Shown piece by piece: positions 22,451 to 45,046 of a stretch of 64,000 nt of DNA. Each line of letters opens with the position of its first letter. The stretch's first letter is position 1. Source of the stretch: Pampus argenteus (taxonomy: Eukaryota; Chordata; Actinopteri; Scombriformes; Stromateidae); the NCBI GenBank assembly GCA_036937835.1, contig CM072878.1:3086001-3150000 (forward strand). The letters run 5' to 3'. Below the pieces are notes generated by a model. That model saw only the letters and a program-made list of their open reading frames with translations. It was not told the DNA's origin and made no database searches. The position numbers were made by a program, and so were the translations under genes.

Positions 22451-25400
22451 CTTGTGCTATTATATATTATCTCTCCTCTTTTATTTTACTTCCGCCTTAT
22501 TCATCGTCCTTAACGTGCGTTTAATTTAAAAACGTCATTTCTTAATCTTCCTTTCTTGCTTGTTTTTTTCTTCTTCTTTTTTCATGTGTGGCCCTTGGAC
22601 AGTCTGCACTCTCCCTTTAAAAGTAAACTGGCTTAATCATGCTTGACTTGTTCTTTTTAAATGACTTTTCACTGAGTCTTCACTGAATGCTAAAGAAAGG
22701 CCACTACACAAACTGGTCTTAACACAAACACAACACCAAGTCATAAAGGTGCTCATTGTTGAGCGTGGGCAGCCAACCAGCCCAGCAGGTGACTCTGAGT
22801 AAACAAGTCAGTCATGATCTGCTGGATACAGTTGTTGTGAGATGAGCAAACATTTACTTTATAGATTATATATGTTTGTAATAGAATATCATATAATATC
22901 ATATTATAGCATGAAACTCTGCAGAGTCATTACTTTTACTTTTGATACATGTTTTGCTGACAATACTTATAATATACTAATATTATAATAATATGACTAC
23001 ACATATATACTTTTACTTGAGTCCTGAATGTAGAGATACATCTTCTTACATTGTGGTATTACTAATTTCATATAAGTAAAGGATTTGAATATTTCTACCA
23101 CACCAAATCTCTAGAAAATATAAAACTTTTCAATCCATCCAACACTTTTCTGTTTTCACAGCAGGAAATATGCTAAAGATTCCAAAAAAAATCCATGTCA
23201 GCTTAATGTTCACAGGGAATATACATTTGTAAATTCAAATAAGTTGACAAGCAGAAAGTGTCCTGACAGTCAGCATTCCCTGTGGCAGACTCTCCGATGA
23301 CATGACTTCATATTATGGTTTAATGCAATGCAATCCCAAATGTAACTTTTATTAAAAGCAGTGAAAGTACAATATGGAAAAACTCAAACATTTGTTATTT
23401 AAGTATAGTATCTGAACCTTTAAAAGTTCACTGACAGTTCATCAAATGTATTGTTCTTTAGTATAACAGTTCTCCTTGTTTAACGTGGGATGTGGGATTC
23501 TAATGAATTTACAGTGTTATAACATTTTACTCTTTCACTCTCCAATGTCCAAATTCCTTCAGACTTTCACCAAGTCAAACAGTTAACCTTCACTATATGA
23601 GGAATAAAAGCATTACAATGACTGGACTAAGAAATTCAAGTATGAAAATCCTCTTTATGTATGCTCTGTAAGTTTTAATATGGGAAAACAAACTGAAGTA
23701 AATAGTGGTTATATATACATTCTAACAAGTATTTAAAGCTGCACCAATTAATATTTCTGTATCAACAATATTGAACGTGTAATGTGAACGGTGTGGCTAT
23801 GGATTACCCATAGAGGACAGGTCTACAGAGGGCTTTTAATTTGACACAATGAATACAGGAAGTGACAACACTTAAAAGGCAAAGGCCAACCAATAGTGTA
23901 ACTTTATCAGTCAGTCAGTGACAGACTTTCAGATTTACAGGGCTGGCATTCTGCAGATCAGCCAAAAGTAGGCTTTGAAAATGTTTCTAGAGAAAGGACA
24001 TTCATTTAACATGATTTTTAGATCTCGGGGTACACACATTATGTTTTGGTGTGAACAGAAACTTTGTTTGTTCTCTGCAGATCACCTTTAATACTGTATG
24101 CCTATTTGAATGTTGTGTTTATGGCTTGTTCCAACGCCCCCAAGTGGTCAAACATCAATCAATGCAGCTTTAAAGATGGCAAATAAATGTTAAAAGCAGT
24201 TGCTGCAGTTGTGTAGATGAAAACAGCAGTGTGCTGTTTACATGTCATGTATTACTGAACAAGCCCTCTTGTTCATACAGTGTCACACGTAAAGTGCAGA
24301 TAGACATTCTGCTGAGGATTTATCAAAAATAGAAAGCTCTTTTTGCAGCAATTTTTTTTTATCAAACTCAAAGTTACAACAGCTGTCTTTTGCGTTGAAA
24401 TTAGCTCATAAAAGAAAGGCAAAACAGTCCTCATACACTGAAGCTAGCTGACCACACATTCACAAAACGCTTGGAAACATGCATTCATGCTTCAAAAATA
24501 TGTCACGCTTGCAAGGCCCCAGTGGCAACAAGCATTTATTATTTCAAGTATGCTTGTAAGGGAAAAATATCGAGAGAAAAAAAAACTCTTTAGGGAATTA
24601 GGAATTTATAAGCATAATAATATAAATGCATACTATATAAATAATGACATTCATTAGAGTATCACTACTCCCTTTTACATGCAGCTGCTTCAGAACTACA
24701 CCGACAAACTACTGAAAAAGTTTTTGTGCAGCTCACATAGGTTCTATTCAAATATGATGTACTGTATATAATATATAATATCTTAAAATCATGCGATATC
24801 ATCATCCGATCCACAATCCGGTGTTTATCTCTTTCTCTTAAAATAACAACCTCTGATACTTGCAGCTGAGGTTTAGGATTTTGGATGAAGCTGCAGCACA
24901 GGGAACATAGTGCAGTTCAATATGCTTTACGTCTATAAAATATATTACAAATCAGAAATCTGATTTTGAATATTTGGGACGACTAATCATTTGCCTCCAA
25001 ATATTCCATAATGCAATCTTGAAAAAACTGGCCTCTAGTTAATAGGTGGTGTTAGAACTAGAACTAGAACTATTTATGAGGCTGCTGAGAGAAACTAGTT
25101 GTTTAATAGTCTCGTTCTTTGGGATTTGGTTAAAGTAACAGATGAATTAGGTGACAAAATACTTTCTGAATGCTAAATGCTTTCAGTGAACAACATTCGT
25201 GGTTCCCAAGCTCAACACAATTTAATGTTATCCAGCAACTCACTGTGTTGTATATGACACCATGCTCCTGGTAAATTACTTTGTAATATGAATGGAGTAA
25301 TTCTACTGTTTGCCTCGCCATCTGTGCAAGGGAATTATAAAAACACTATGCAGTGCCCTGATAGTCATAAGTCATATTTCATGGATCATATTTCTCCCCT

Positions 25401-25980
25401 TTTGGCTTTAATAGTCAGTAAGACATTTGATGAATTTGGACCCTGGTATTTCAGAAATCCTATGACCAGTAAACCTTGTTTTCTCCAGACTCCGTCTGAA
25501 CATGTGTTGATGGTAAAATGTTTTGATTGCTGGGCTATGTACAAAATCAAGAAGTTGGTTAGTCAAAAACACTGGAAGTAAATTCAATGCACTTTGCATT
25601 GCCTTGTTGTTGAGATGCTATGCAAATTAACTCTGCCTTGACTTGCCTGTATGTATGTAGCATAATCGTGTCAGAGAGGGCAAACATTTACCTTATTCTC
25701 TTCTCCAAATTCCACCAATGAATATGATCTAGGAGCACACTACCTGCAAGCTACATGGGTTTGAACCTGACTGTGTCACAGGAAGTGCAGCATGGGGCAA
25801 TACCATCCTCATCTGTGCGATGGATCTTTTCTTCTCTTTCCTCTTCCTCGACTTTCCTTCATTTTCCTCACATCTGAGGACCTGCATTCTACATCATCAC
25901 CTCTGCTTTTTCTCACAAACGTGACAAGTCTTTGTCTTGTCTGTTCTTTTTGTATAGTCAGCCCTCTTCTTTGTCTCAGT
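22450..25980. other. pdxdc1 upstream flank and slc25a23 3' UTR region
   Basis: No exon is recognisable. The part next to 25980 should be the 3' UTR of the carrier gene; the first minus-strand AATAAA I see below the stop is at 24540-24535, though variant signals lie nearer. A MITE-like segment with TACTTTTACTTGAGTCCTGA and TAAGTAAAGGATTTGAATAT occupies 22925-23105. The rest is AT-rich without a clear repeat family. Confidence 0.5.
22925..23105. mobile_element. hAT-type MITE fragment (TACTTTTACTT family)
   Basis: It contains ATTACTTTTACTTTTGATAC, TACTTTTACTTGAGTCC and, at the right edge, AAGTAAAGGATTTGAATATT followed by TCTACCAC. These match the internal and terminal parts of the MITE also seen at 20075-20209. 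Confidence 0.55.
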
Positions 25981-34964
<8,984 letters not shown>

Positions 34965-35530
34965 GTGAAAGAGGAAAATCCGGTTTTCGCTACTGGGCGA
35001 CTGTTAATTTCACAGCCGAGCATAGAACTGTCACAAGGAGCGTGAGGTTTGTCTTTTTTCCCAGAGCGGACCGCGTCCTCACACCATGGGTTCACAGCTC
35101 TACGGAGGAAATCTGCTGAAACACGTCACTCCCGGATAGATGGATGGATGTGGTTTAGACGAGCTCTCGTCAGATTAATTCCCGTGCCAGTTACATAGCC
35201 TACTGTGTCACAGCGGCACGCGCAAATCCATAAAGTCAGTCAGATGAATTAAAGTTTCCGTCACAGGAGGAGCTCGCGCATGAAGCCTTTACTGCGGCAT
35301 CTCGAGGCGGTGCGCGCGGAGAGCCTAATATTAACGCTGTTAGCTTATGTTCCTTTTAGGCTCTTTGTGTTTTATCTATAATGTCAAAAATCTTGCATAA
35401 TCACCAAGGAGAAATGACAAAAATACTAATACCTACATATTAATCCACCATTTCCCTCTAAAGCCGCGCGGCTCTGCTGCATCACGCGATACGTGTGGGA
35501 TCTACAGCGCGCGCGCTCACAGCAGTTCGC
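34965..35530 (-). promoter_or_regulatory. slc25a23: slc25a23 5' UTR and CpG-rich promoter region
   Basis: GC and CpG content rises sharply across exon 1 and upstream, with CGCGCG-rich patches near 35270-35330 and 35465-35520. This is typical of a vertebrate CpG-island promoter for the minus-strand gene. No TATA box was placed and the start site cannot be read from sequence. A frame running 35095-34832 in another phase is open but unrelated to the carrier. Confidence 0.55.
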
Positions 35531-35766
35531 ACGCTGCAATCCAGCACAGAGGTGATGAAGAAGAAGAAGAAGAAGAAGAAGAAGAAGCTGAGTTCAAACA
35601 ATTTAGGTGACTTCAATATTATTAAGCTATTAAGCCTCTTTCTTGTTGGTGAATTAATGGGTTTAAGCATCCATACATTCTATAAATAATTAAATTATTA
35701 TTACAAATAATGGGTGGTATGTCAAGTAAATAAGCCTAAAATAAATCTAAAAAATCCAAATTATTA

Positions 35767-35791
35767 AGAGAGAGAGAGAGAGCGAGAGAAA

Positions 35792-35830
<39 letters not shown>
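35767..35830 (+). repeat. (GA)n then (AC)n compound microsatellite
   Basis: A GA run of about 23 nt changes after AAAG into a pure AC run of about 40 nt. Confidence 0.9.
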
Positions 35831-35832
<2 letters not shown>

Positions 35833-35944
35833 TTGGTTTCTTTTTAATAAAAGACGTTTAGTTTTAAATGAAAAATGAATATTGTTCCCACCACTGGTGC
35901 TTTAGTAATAATAATCCAAGAAAAAAATACATGAAGGAGGTCAT

Positions 35945-36115
35945 TCTGCACATAAGTACTTTTACTTTGACACTCAGTGTGCATTTTGCATATAGTACTT
36001 CTGTACTTTTACTTCAGTACAGTTTTGCATGCAGGATATTTTTTTACACTGTAATAGTAAAAGTAATATACACAGTGATGCATATACAGCCATAGTAAAA
36101 GTAGTAAATGGCCCA
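35945..36115. mobile_element. MITE-like fragment (TACTTTTACTT family)
   Basis: It contains AAGTACTTTTACTTTGACAC, TACTTCTGTACTTTTACTTC and, inverted, AGTAAAAGTAGTAAATGG. These resemble the interior of the hAT-type MITE seen at 20075 and 22925. Ends are not resolved. Confidence 0.45.
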
Positions 36116-36876
36116 TATCATTAACTACTTTTTTTTACACTTTAGCCAACTATGTGAAAATCAACCATTGTTATCTTATTGGCTATTAATAGCGGTAATA
36201 ATGGGGATTGTGCACTGTGACGTGCAGCACAGGATAGTGAAGTGCCTGGTCAGCATCCACAGGATAGGACAGAGAGAGAGCGCGGGGGTGGGGGGATGGG
36301 ATTAAAACGTTCAGTGTTTCACACAGATCTTTATTGATGTCTCATGGACTATAGTCAAATGTTTACATTTTAGAATTTTGCTGACACACTGAACCATAGA
36401 CATCATAATGAGATTAAATTAAACAGTAAGCTGTGAAGGGGTCAATAGAGCAGAGATCAGTTACTATTCTCTCCCAGTATTTCCAATAATAGGGCATATT
36501 TTCTATTAGGATGGTAAAAATTTAAAAAAAGAAAAAAAGTAAAGACACAGGGGCAATTAATACTGTTCTGACCCTTTATCTACCCCCGTTTCCTCAAATA
36601 AAGGCAAAGATGCAAAAGTTTAACAAAGAAAATATGAAAAATAAAATCTTAATTTGCTAAACAACAATAATGGAGATAGTTGCTTACTGGATTTACTGAA
36701 GCAATTCAGTTTCTGATAATATTTTATAACCTGACCTGCCTTTAACACCCCTGTCTCTGTTCCTTTACTGGACTTTACTTGTACATACAGGATAGGCTAA
36801 TGTGACATGTTGTCGGACAATCAATTTACACTAGCCAACTATATGAAATATTAATGTTTTATTTTGTTTGTTTATA

Positions 36877-36986
36877 AGGACAGAGGGTGTCACTCCCTGT
36901 ACAGATTGTAAAGCCCTCTGAGACAAATTTTTGTTTTATTTTGTGATTTTGGGCTATATAAATAAAATTTGATTTGATTTGATTTA
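36877..36986 (+). mobile_element. L2-like LINE 3' terminus
   Basis: It contains ACAGAGGGTGTCACTCCCTG and GGGCTATATAAATAAAATTT, followed by (GATTT)n, the 3' end of the fish L2-type element. It is 5'-truncated to about 110 bp. Confidence 0.8.
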
Positions 36987-37556
36987 TTTGTTTGGAAATA
37001 GAAATTGAAGATATTGTACATGATAGGGTCATAGCATAGAGTCATGCGTTGTTACCTCATCATGTGATCTTGGTGAGCATCCCCAGCTGAAGGCTTTAGT
37101 CCCCATATAAGAATAACCTAAATGTTGCATATTCATATCCTATAGCCTATTTATGTCTTTAACCCAAAAAAAAAAAACACAAACAAGACAAATATTTTAT
37201 TTAGGGTTATAGTTTGAAGTAAAGAACATGTGGAGTTCTCATATAAAAATATAGAAACAAAATGTAAGAAAGCTTTACCTCATGTTATGACTGGGGGGCT
37301 ATAAACAATCATTGTTAAACATGGTTATGGAAAAGTATGTAAAACAAAGGGGTTGAGAGATGGACACAGACAGACACGAGATAGAACAGAGCATTAATAC
37401 TGTGTGTAGGGGCTATGAGAATAACTACATTAACGCTCTGTTGGAAACTGGTGTGCTGCCATTGCATCTTAATAATAAGAGAAATAAGAGAAGCTATCAT
37501 TAGCATATTGGGTTTGACTAAAAGGATGTGGAAAGGAACACCCACCACTGAGGTTC

Positions 37557-37700
37557 TAGAATATAGAATAGAATAGAATAGAATAGAATAGAATAGAATA
37601 GAATAGAATAGAAAGCCTTCACTCTTTCATTGTCACTTGACTGTAAACAATGAAATTCACTTTGCATTCCTGGAACAAAAACAAAGCACACATCAAGGTA
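37557..37700 (-). repeat. (AGAAT)11 array with retroposon-tail sequence
   Basis: Eleven or so AGAAT units (37557-37612) lead into AAAGCCTTCACTCTTTCATT and ACAATGAAATTCACTTTGCA. On the minus strand this is the common teleost non-LTR/SINE tail with a pentameric TTCTA repeat. Confidence 0.6.
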
Positions 37701-37941
37701 TAAAAAAAAAGAAAAAAAAGAAAAGTACAGCAGACAAACTATAAAAATAGAGAGTTCACATGTGCACTAGCATCCTGATCCTGATTATCCTGGTTTAGAT
37801 CATATTTGGGTTATGGTGTTTACATGGATCAATGTGATTATTGGCAATTAATAATTAAAGGGGTGAGAGATGGAGATCGTCACCACAGTTAGCGGAGTCA
37901 GCAATCTAAAGTTTACCTGTCGGATATTGGTCCTTTAACTA

Positions 37942-38310
37942 GTGCTAATTGATTTATTAATTGAGCACAGTGAACAACCAACAACAAAAGATGTAACACT
38001 TATACGTCAAGATTCATATACAAACTCTGATCTGAGTTTGAAGGAAAAAAGTAAAAAGAGATCTGCTTTTAGTGTCCACAGCCTTGTTCCTGAAGTTGAG
38101 TGGTCCATGCCTCACTTTACTCGGCAACGTGATGTGATGAGTCCCTGGGCGGCAGCGGGAAAGATAAAATGTGTATTTTGTTTAGCCTTTAACAAAATAG
38201 GTGCACTTGTCTTCACAAAGCGCGTGATCAGCTGGTTGTACAGCGATCTACATCAGATACAAAAAAGAAAAAAAAGGAGGAAACACAACAGTCTTCTTAC
38301 AAACACATAG
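37942..38310 (+). other. Unassigned 122-codon open frame
   Basis: The frame is lysine- and serine-rich (KEKSKKRSAF, QKRKKRRKH) with no signal peptide, membrane segment or domain that I recognise. No splice-site pair or CpG promoter supports it, and no neighbour suggests a function. It could be chance or a decayed repeat. Confidence 0.1.
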
Positions 38311-39469
38311 GTGGGAGCCAAGGATGAGTGGTGTACAGCAGTTTTATTGAACAGAGATCGATCTGGTGGAGGGGAAATGGGGATCCAAGCGAAGATATAG
38401 GTAAATGATGATGAGGGAGAATGGCTGGCGTGGGCAGGCAAAAAAGGCACGTTGATTGGTGGAGATGGGTTGGAGCTGAACTCAGATTCACACTTAACGG
38501 TGTCGTGGTGCCATTTTCAAACGGTCAGCCAACTCTGGCTCAGGCTTTTGGAGGGACTCATGGGCCTCCCTATTTTTTTTCATTCTCTCTATTCTATTTT
38601 CATAACACGTGAGTAGAGATCCCAACACACATGATCTACATTTGGTTCTCAGTGTTTAATTTGATTAGATTATCAGCACTGCACCAAAAAGAACCACGAT
38701 CAGTAGTTTTTCTGGGAGACACATTAATGGTGTGGGCAGCTGGTTCTATGGTCCTGGTTTTGATTTTGACAGGAGCCTTTGTTTCCATTTATCTCCATGT
38801 TCACAAATACACCTCTCCCTTCAGTGCACTGATTGTCTAGATAAGTGGAATATTGTTTTGTGACTTGATCCGACCCACTTTGTTACCCATTTACAGAGTC
38901 AGGTTTTGGGCCTCGCCGTCCATGGGTAAACAAAGGACGGCCTAAACGAACCCCTTCAAACCTTAACGTAAGGCCTACTTGGGATTTTAAAAGCCTGACA
39001 AAGGTTTATAAATACAGAGTCCAAAACAGGATCTGATAGATTCATAGATAAAACTGTACACACACAACCAAAAAAAGTTTTATTAAAAGATTCAATTTCT
39101 CATCTTATATTTTCATCTCCACCTCATCACATCACTCTCCTCAGATGGATTTAGAACATGTGTACACCTGGTTTGAAGAATGCGTGAGGTGCACACATTC
39201 TCACCTACTGTGTTTAGAACTAGCAGTTCCTGTGCAGGAAATGGCATATGCATGGTTTATGCATCTGGCCTCAGGAGTGTTAATTGCACCCCTCACCAAA
39301 TCTCAATATTTTGAACTCTATATGGATTTGATATTTTAACAGCACCATATGACTATATCTTTGAATCAGCATGAAAACCCACTCTCTCTGACCATACTGA
39401 AAACAAAACAATAGCCGTTTCCTGTGTTCATTATTTGAGGTTTCTAAATATGGAATGACATTTAAATCA

Positions 39470-39662
39470 ATATTTAATAAATAAATAAAGGCATAAATAA
39501 ACAATTCAATATTGAATAAATAAATAAATACATGAACATGCCTATAAAATAAATAAATATGGCTATGGAATGAATGCTGAAATAAATAAATGAATCAATA
39601 AATATATCAATACATGTAAATATAAATATAGAAATGCGTCAATATAGTTCAATAAATAAATA
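39470..39662. repeat. Degenerate (AAAT)n-rich region
   Basis: Imperfect AAATA/AATA repeats with insertions such as CATGAACATGCC. No coding content. Confidence 0.65.
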
Positions 39663-39674
39663 GGTTTTTATTTT

Positions 39675-40706
39675 ATTCACCTACAAACTGCTTAGTGGTC
39701 AGGCACCTTCCTATCTCATCCTAGATTATAATACCCTGTCATCCTACTAGAACAGGCTTACTTGTGATTCCTAGAGTCTCCAAAAGTACAAGGCAGGCAG
39801 AGTCTTCAGCTATGTCCTCTCTTGGCCCTGCTTGACGCCTGCAACTGCTAATATTATTAATACTCATATTTCTATTATTACTATTATTATTACTCATATT
39901 TATATTATTATTTGAATAGCTGTCATTGTTATAATGGTTGTTGCTGTGTATCTCTGCCTCTCTCTCCTCCTCTTCCTCTTTCTCTCTCAACCCAACGAGT
40001 GTTTCCTTTGCCACTGTCACTTGCTTATAGGGGAATGTTGGGTGATTAAAGATTATTGTCTAGACCTGCTCTATATAAAAAGTGTCATGACATAACTTTT
40101 ACTACTATACAAATAAAACTGACTTGTTGACTCCACATGTCTATTGAATCGCTGGCTGTCCGTGTCAACCCGTCCTTGAAGGTATGTTGCAGTGGTTTCT
40201 CTTCTCTTCAGGCTCTGTATTTGCAGAATGTAGAAATGTACATTCTTGTCTAACACATAAGAATAGAGTATTACAAGCAGAACAGAAAATTGCACCTTTA
40301 AAAAAAAAAGTTTTAAATTTTTACTGCTTCATCAGTACTACTTCATAAGTATCGTCCGTGATTTTTGTCTTGTGGTAATCTGTTTATATTGTATACATAT
40401 TTAAAAACCATTGTAATTCATTATAATTCATCGTGAGTGTACAATATGTGTGTGTTGATTTGTTCTGTACATGTGACATCATTGCACGTCTGTCCGTCCT
40501 GGGAGAGGGATCCCTCCTCTGTGGCTCTTCCTGAGGTTTCTTTCACCTTTTTCCCTGTTAAAAGGTTTTTTGGTGGACAAGTTTTTCCTCACTAATCGAG
40601 GGTCTAAGGACAGAGGGTGTCACTCCCTGTACAGATTGTAAAGCTCTCTGAGACAAATGTATTTTGTGATTTTGGGCTATATAAATAAAATTTGATTTGA
40701 TTTGAA
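39675..40706 (+). mobile_element. L2-like LINE fragment: RT C-terminus to 3' end
   Basis: The left part translates in pieces to the L2 reverse transcriptase C-terminal region (TYKLLSGQAPSYL-like). The right part (40459-40706) has the full conserved 3' UTR: CAGAGGGTGTCACTCCCTGT, GGGCTATATAAATAAAATTT and a TTTGATTTGA tail. The middle is diverged. Stops and frameshifts show it is dead. Confidence 0.75.
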
Positions 40707-41821
40707 AAACAGCTTATTAAATAATATGTCAACTGTCAATAAAGTATTGCTGGTCAGAGATTAGTGGCTCTAACTGTGCCAAATGAAGAAATCTGTTCAG
40801 CACAGATAATCCGGTGTGATTAGATGACAGCAGACAAACACATGTATTACCCTTAAAATACAATTTACTATACTATCATATTATTAAGTTATCATTCACG
40901 TTAGTTTCATGAGGTTGCTGTCACTAACATACAGATCTGTGCGGCCTGTTGATAATAACATGTGTGTTCTCTGCTGACTCACGTTACATCTTATTTATCT
41001 ATTTACAGAAACAGGCGATGACATAACCAGGCCCTAATTATTTGCATATAACAGATGTAAACAAAAACAGCTGGGAAATAAATGTATGCAATAATAAATA
41101 AAAGTCCCCTACAATAAGTAAAAGTAGTTCTTTAGTACTACATAAACGTCATTTTGAGTTCATTTATTGAACTATATTGACTCATTTATATTTACATGTA
41201 TGTAAATATTTATTGACTTATTTCTGGACCCATACTTTATTTAATATTGACTTTTATTTATGTAATTAATAATTCTAACTGCCTGTAAATGTACTTTAAT
41301 GCATACAGGGTATGCTGCTTAAGATGCAAGTACAACAGTGCAATGAAGTTAACAGATTTTTGATGATTTGTTTCTGATTTTTTTTATGTGAAACAATCAT
41401 ACTTGGACATGTACTATACTTAACATGCATACATAATTTGAATATCTGTGTGCCATGACAAATATTGCAACCTGTTTTGTAAATATTAATGTGGTTCTTA
41501 TAAGGGATCAGGTCACAGACATCCTTCTTCCCAGCAGCTTCTGCCCCAGAGTCTCCTACCAGTTGGACATTGGAACATCTCCAAGGAGGCATCCTAACCA
41601 GATACTCATACCAAACAATATAATGATAATGTGGTGTTTGGTTTAATGAAATGTGCTGTAGAGCAAATCATTTTCTTTCTTTTATTGTTTATTGTATGTT
41701 CACTGATTATTGTTTTAGATGTGATTTTGAGATAATTGCTAATTATTATATTATTGTTATCATCACTTCACAGTGTTAATATGGAGACAACATCTGTATA
41801 GTTTGCTTAAAAATATTCTGA

Positions 41822-41827
41822 TTTATT
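41822..41827 (-). terminator. mettl22: Candidate polyadenylation signal of mettl22
   Basis: AATAAA on the minus strand, about 290 nt downstream of the mettl22 stop and the first such hexamer I find there. Further TTTATT matches occur near 41680. Confidence 0.45.
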
Positions 41828-42110
41828 ACATTCAGCAACAACATTGCATACAAAATTTAACACAAAACTAATATACTATAAATATTTCTATGACAATCTG
41901 GCAATGAGTTTTATAACTACACTGTGTGTGTGTATGTTTAAGATTTTATATTTAACAAACCATCAGCTGTAAAGTGGAGCATACTGTATTCTGAATACTT
42001 TGGAGAACAGTGTTCTTGGGTGTGTCTTCTGTCTTCCAGGACTGATTTGTTTCCTTGAAGAAGATAATTGTCCAAGATGGTGGATACTAGATGGAGATGG
42101 GAGTCCAGGG

Positions 42111-44551
42111 CTAGATGAAAACATCTCTCCCGTCTGACCTGGCTTGGTCAGATGGGAGTAGAGTGCTGGTCACCTTCCACAGCTCCTGGAAAAATTATGT
42201 ATATTAATAAAAAAAAACCTTACTAGTAACCTATGAGGGAAAATTATCCTCTGACAATTCCTAATAATTAACTGAACCCATTAAGAAAGTGTACAGTCGT
42301 ACCACCAAGTAACATCCCACCTACTGGTGGTAGATATTATTCTGTTTTAACTGAAGGGAGCCATGAAATGCAAAAAGAGAATTTAGTATGTTCAGTATAT
42401 GCAGGAATATAGGCGCTAAATAGTGTGAAGAACACAGCGGAGGCTTGGATCAGCCGCTACACTTCTCTCTCAAGAGCATCAGTCATCTTGATGTTGCCTG
42501 AGGAAGAGCACCAAGCTTGAAACACGTTGCGATCCAGAGGAGCCAGACACTGAACCATCAACACCAGCAGAGACTGAAAGTCTCTCGCAATAGAGAATAG
42601 AGAATGGAGATTGGCAATACTATTTCAAGGATCTCAACCCCTATGTTAAAAGCCAACCTGAATGCTGAATATTCTGTTTGCATCCTTTCACACTCATATA
42701 TCCCTAAACATTTTAAAAGCATGCGGTTTTTATTTCCTCAGTATAGATGATACCAGAGCAGGAGTGAGGTGTGTCTATCTCTTCCTCTTCCCTTTATGTT
42801 GTATAGTACAAATACACAGTCCTGTATATTTTTCATAGCTTTAGAATACGAAAGCATATGAGCTTGCTGATCATAGTGTAGTAACTGTACTACACAGTAT
42901 TTTGAAAGCACACTTAATGGTGTCTTAACGTGAAATTTACCCATGAAAAAATAATAATGTTAAATAAGGGTTCCATAGTTTATAATATTTTTATATACTA
43001 CCTATGATTTCAGAGATCCACAACACTGCATCTTTGGACAATCCCACCTGTTTACCAAGGCCTATGTCCTCCAGCTAACTGTCATCTGCAGCGATCATTG
43101 CTATTATCACTTTCTGTTCTTGTTTTATTTGTTTTCTCTGTTTCACTGTGTCAAGTGGGTCTCTCGAAAAGCCCTATATAAATCTAAACATTATATTTCT
43201 AAAATAAATAAAGTTCTTATTATTATTACTTTTAGGAAAATGGATGTTGTGTTGGCTGAATCAACTATGTTATAATCCACACACTGTAATGCAAAGATCC
43301 CCCTCAGTAAAAAGAGAGGAAACAAATAAGAGCTAGAAAGAGACAGAGAAGGATGGATTCAGGTTTTTGAATTAAAAGGGGTTAGGCTTTAAATTAAAAT
43401 ACATATTAAGTATAATAAAAAAATAAAAAAAACCTTACCAGTTGCTCTATGCGTTCATATGAAAGAAACTGTGGGAAGTTAGAAGGGAGCTGTTCTACTC
43501 TGAAGCTGCATCGTCCATCCGTCAGGTCCTGGAGTTGGGTCAGACAATGGCTGAAATGGTCGTAGGCCTTGCAGGAAACATTTAGGTTTCGCAGCATGAA
43601 GTTCATCCTTGTAAGACATTTAGACACAGCAGATTAGAGATTGATTATTACTTTGTCAATGGTTTATTTTATTATTATGTTTCTGTCTTTAAAAATGCTG
43701 ACATTGACATTCAAGTCAAAAATAGGATTATACAACAACCAAGTAATTCCACAAATAATGTTTGAGTCAAATTATGAATGGTTGTCAAAAGAGGACGAAG
43801 AGAGGGGAAGAAGCCTGGATACATCAGCGCAGATGTCCAGGTGTGCTCATATGACATCAGCTGACCTGAAGGCCAGCGAATCTTAAAATATTCTGCAACA
43901 CTAACTCAAGACAATCCAAAAGGTTTACTGAACAAGGTCTGGTATGATATTCAGTTGCACCTGACGTAGGGGCAAAGAAGGATCTCAAACCTGACTCGTT
44001 CATCCCAAAACATGACGAGAATGGAGCAAAGTATTTCAACATGAAATTTAATGAAGGAACAAAAAATTCATAGAGCCCCATTGGAGAGAGACAGTGAAAA
44101 TCCAATGTGTTTCAGGAGTGAGAAAATCCTCTCTCCCCAGTAGCATCCCTCGAAAAATACCTGAGCAAAATTCTGCTTCAGAGGCAAAATAAACTCTTTG
44201 TGAAAGCTGAAAAATGTGAGTTTCTTGTGAGCTCTCATTCCTGGGTTACATCCTTGAGCATAAGGACAGACAGTCCATGAGGAATGGAGGCACTGGCTGG
44301 AGGGAGCCAAGCAGTCATTCATTGTCTGGATCATAAGATCAAATCATAAGAACAACAGTGAGTCTGTTTTCTGGTTACCACCTGCAGACCACCAGTCAGA
44401 CCTTTTCTGCATTGAGCTTTATTGTTGCTGTAAGGTATGGAGGATGCCTGTGCTGCTTTGCTTCCCTCCACTGACTGCAACAAACACCTTGCTGATTGTC
44501 ATCGGAGACCAGCCCCCAACTATCAACTAGGTCAGAGAGTTTGGCTTTCTG

Positions 44552-44584
<33 letters not shown>

Positions 44585-44963
44585 TACTAGCCCTTACTAG
44601 CTCCCAGCAGTATTTTGCAGTTTATATTAGTCTGAAGTGGCACCAGTGGTGGTCTATACAGAACACTATCCACTAACCTTTCTGCACACCCTGTGATGCT
44701 CCCATTAGATGACTCATTAGATGGTCACTGTTCCTGCAGTTTCATGATCTAGTGTGGCTGCTGTCTGTATAGTCTCTGCAGGTAATGGGGGTGCACATGG
44801 CAGGGTGTCATCAGCGACACTGGCAACACCCAGGACCCTGTGCGCCATGTGTGGCATTTGGCTTGTGTTCCTATACCATAACATACAGAACTGCTCACTC
44901 ATACACTCGCCTATAGGGCTGATATTACTTATTACATATGTATATTTTTAAAGTCTAAGGAGT

Positions 44964-45046
<83 letters not shown>

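Larger units (their letters stand above)
35530..41820. other. Intergenic region between slc25a23 and mettl22
   Basis: No gene is recognised. It holds an AAG repeat (35559-35587), a GA/CA repeat (35767-35830), MITE-like TACTTTTACTT sequence (35945-36115), L2 fragments (36877-36986; 39675-40706), an AGAAT pentamer array (37557-37612), AAAT-rich sequence (39470-39662) and an unexplained 122-codon frame (37942-38310). The stretch 38320-39110 has no family I can name. Confidence 0.5.

Noticed and set aside
25288..25581. 97-codon plus-strand frame
   Set aside because: No motif, no splice or promoter support, and it lies in the probable 3' UTR region of the minus-strand carrier gene.
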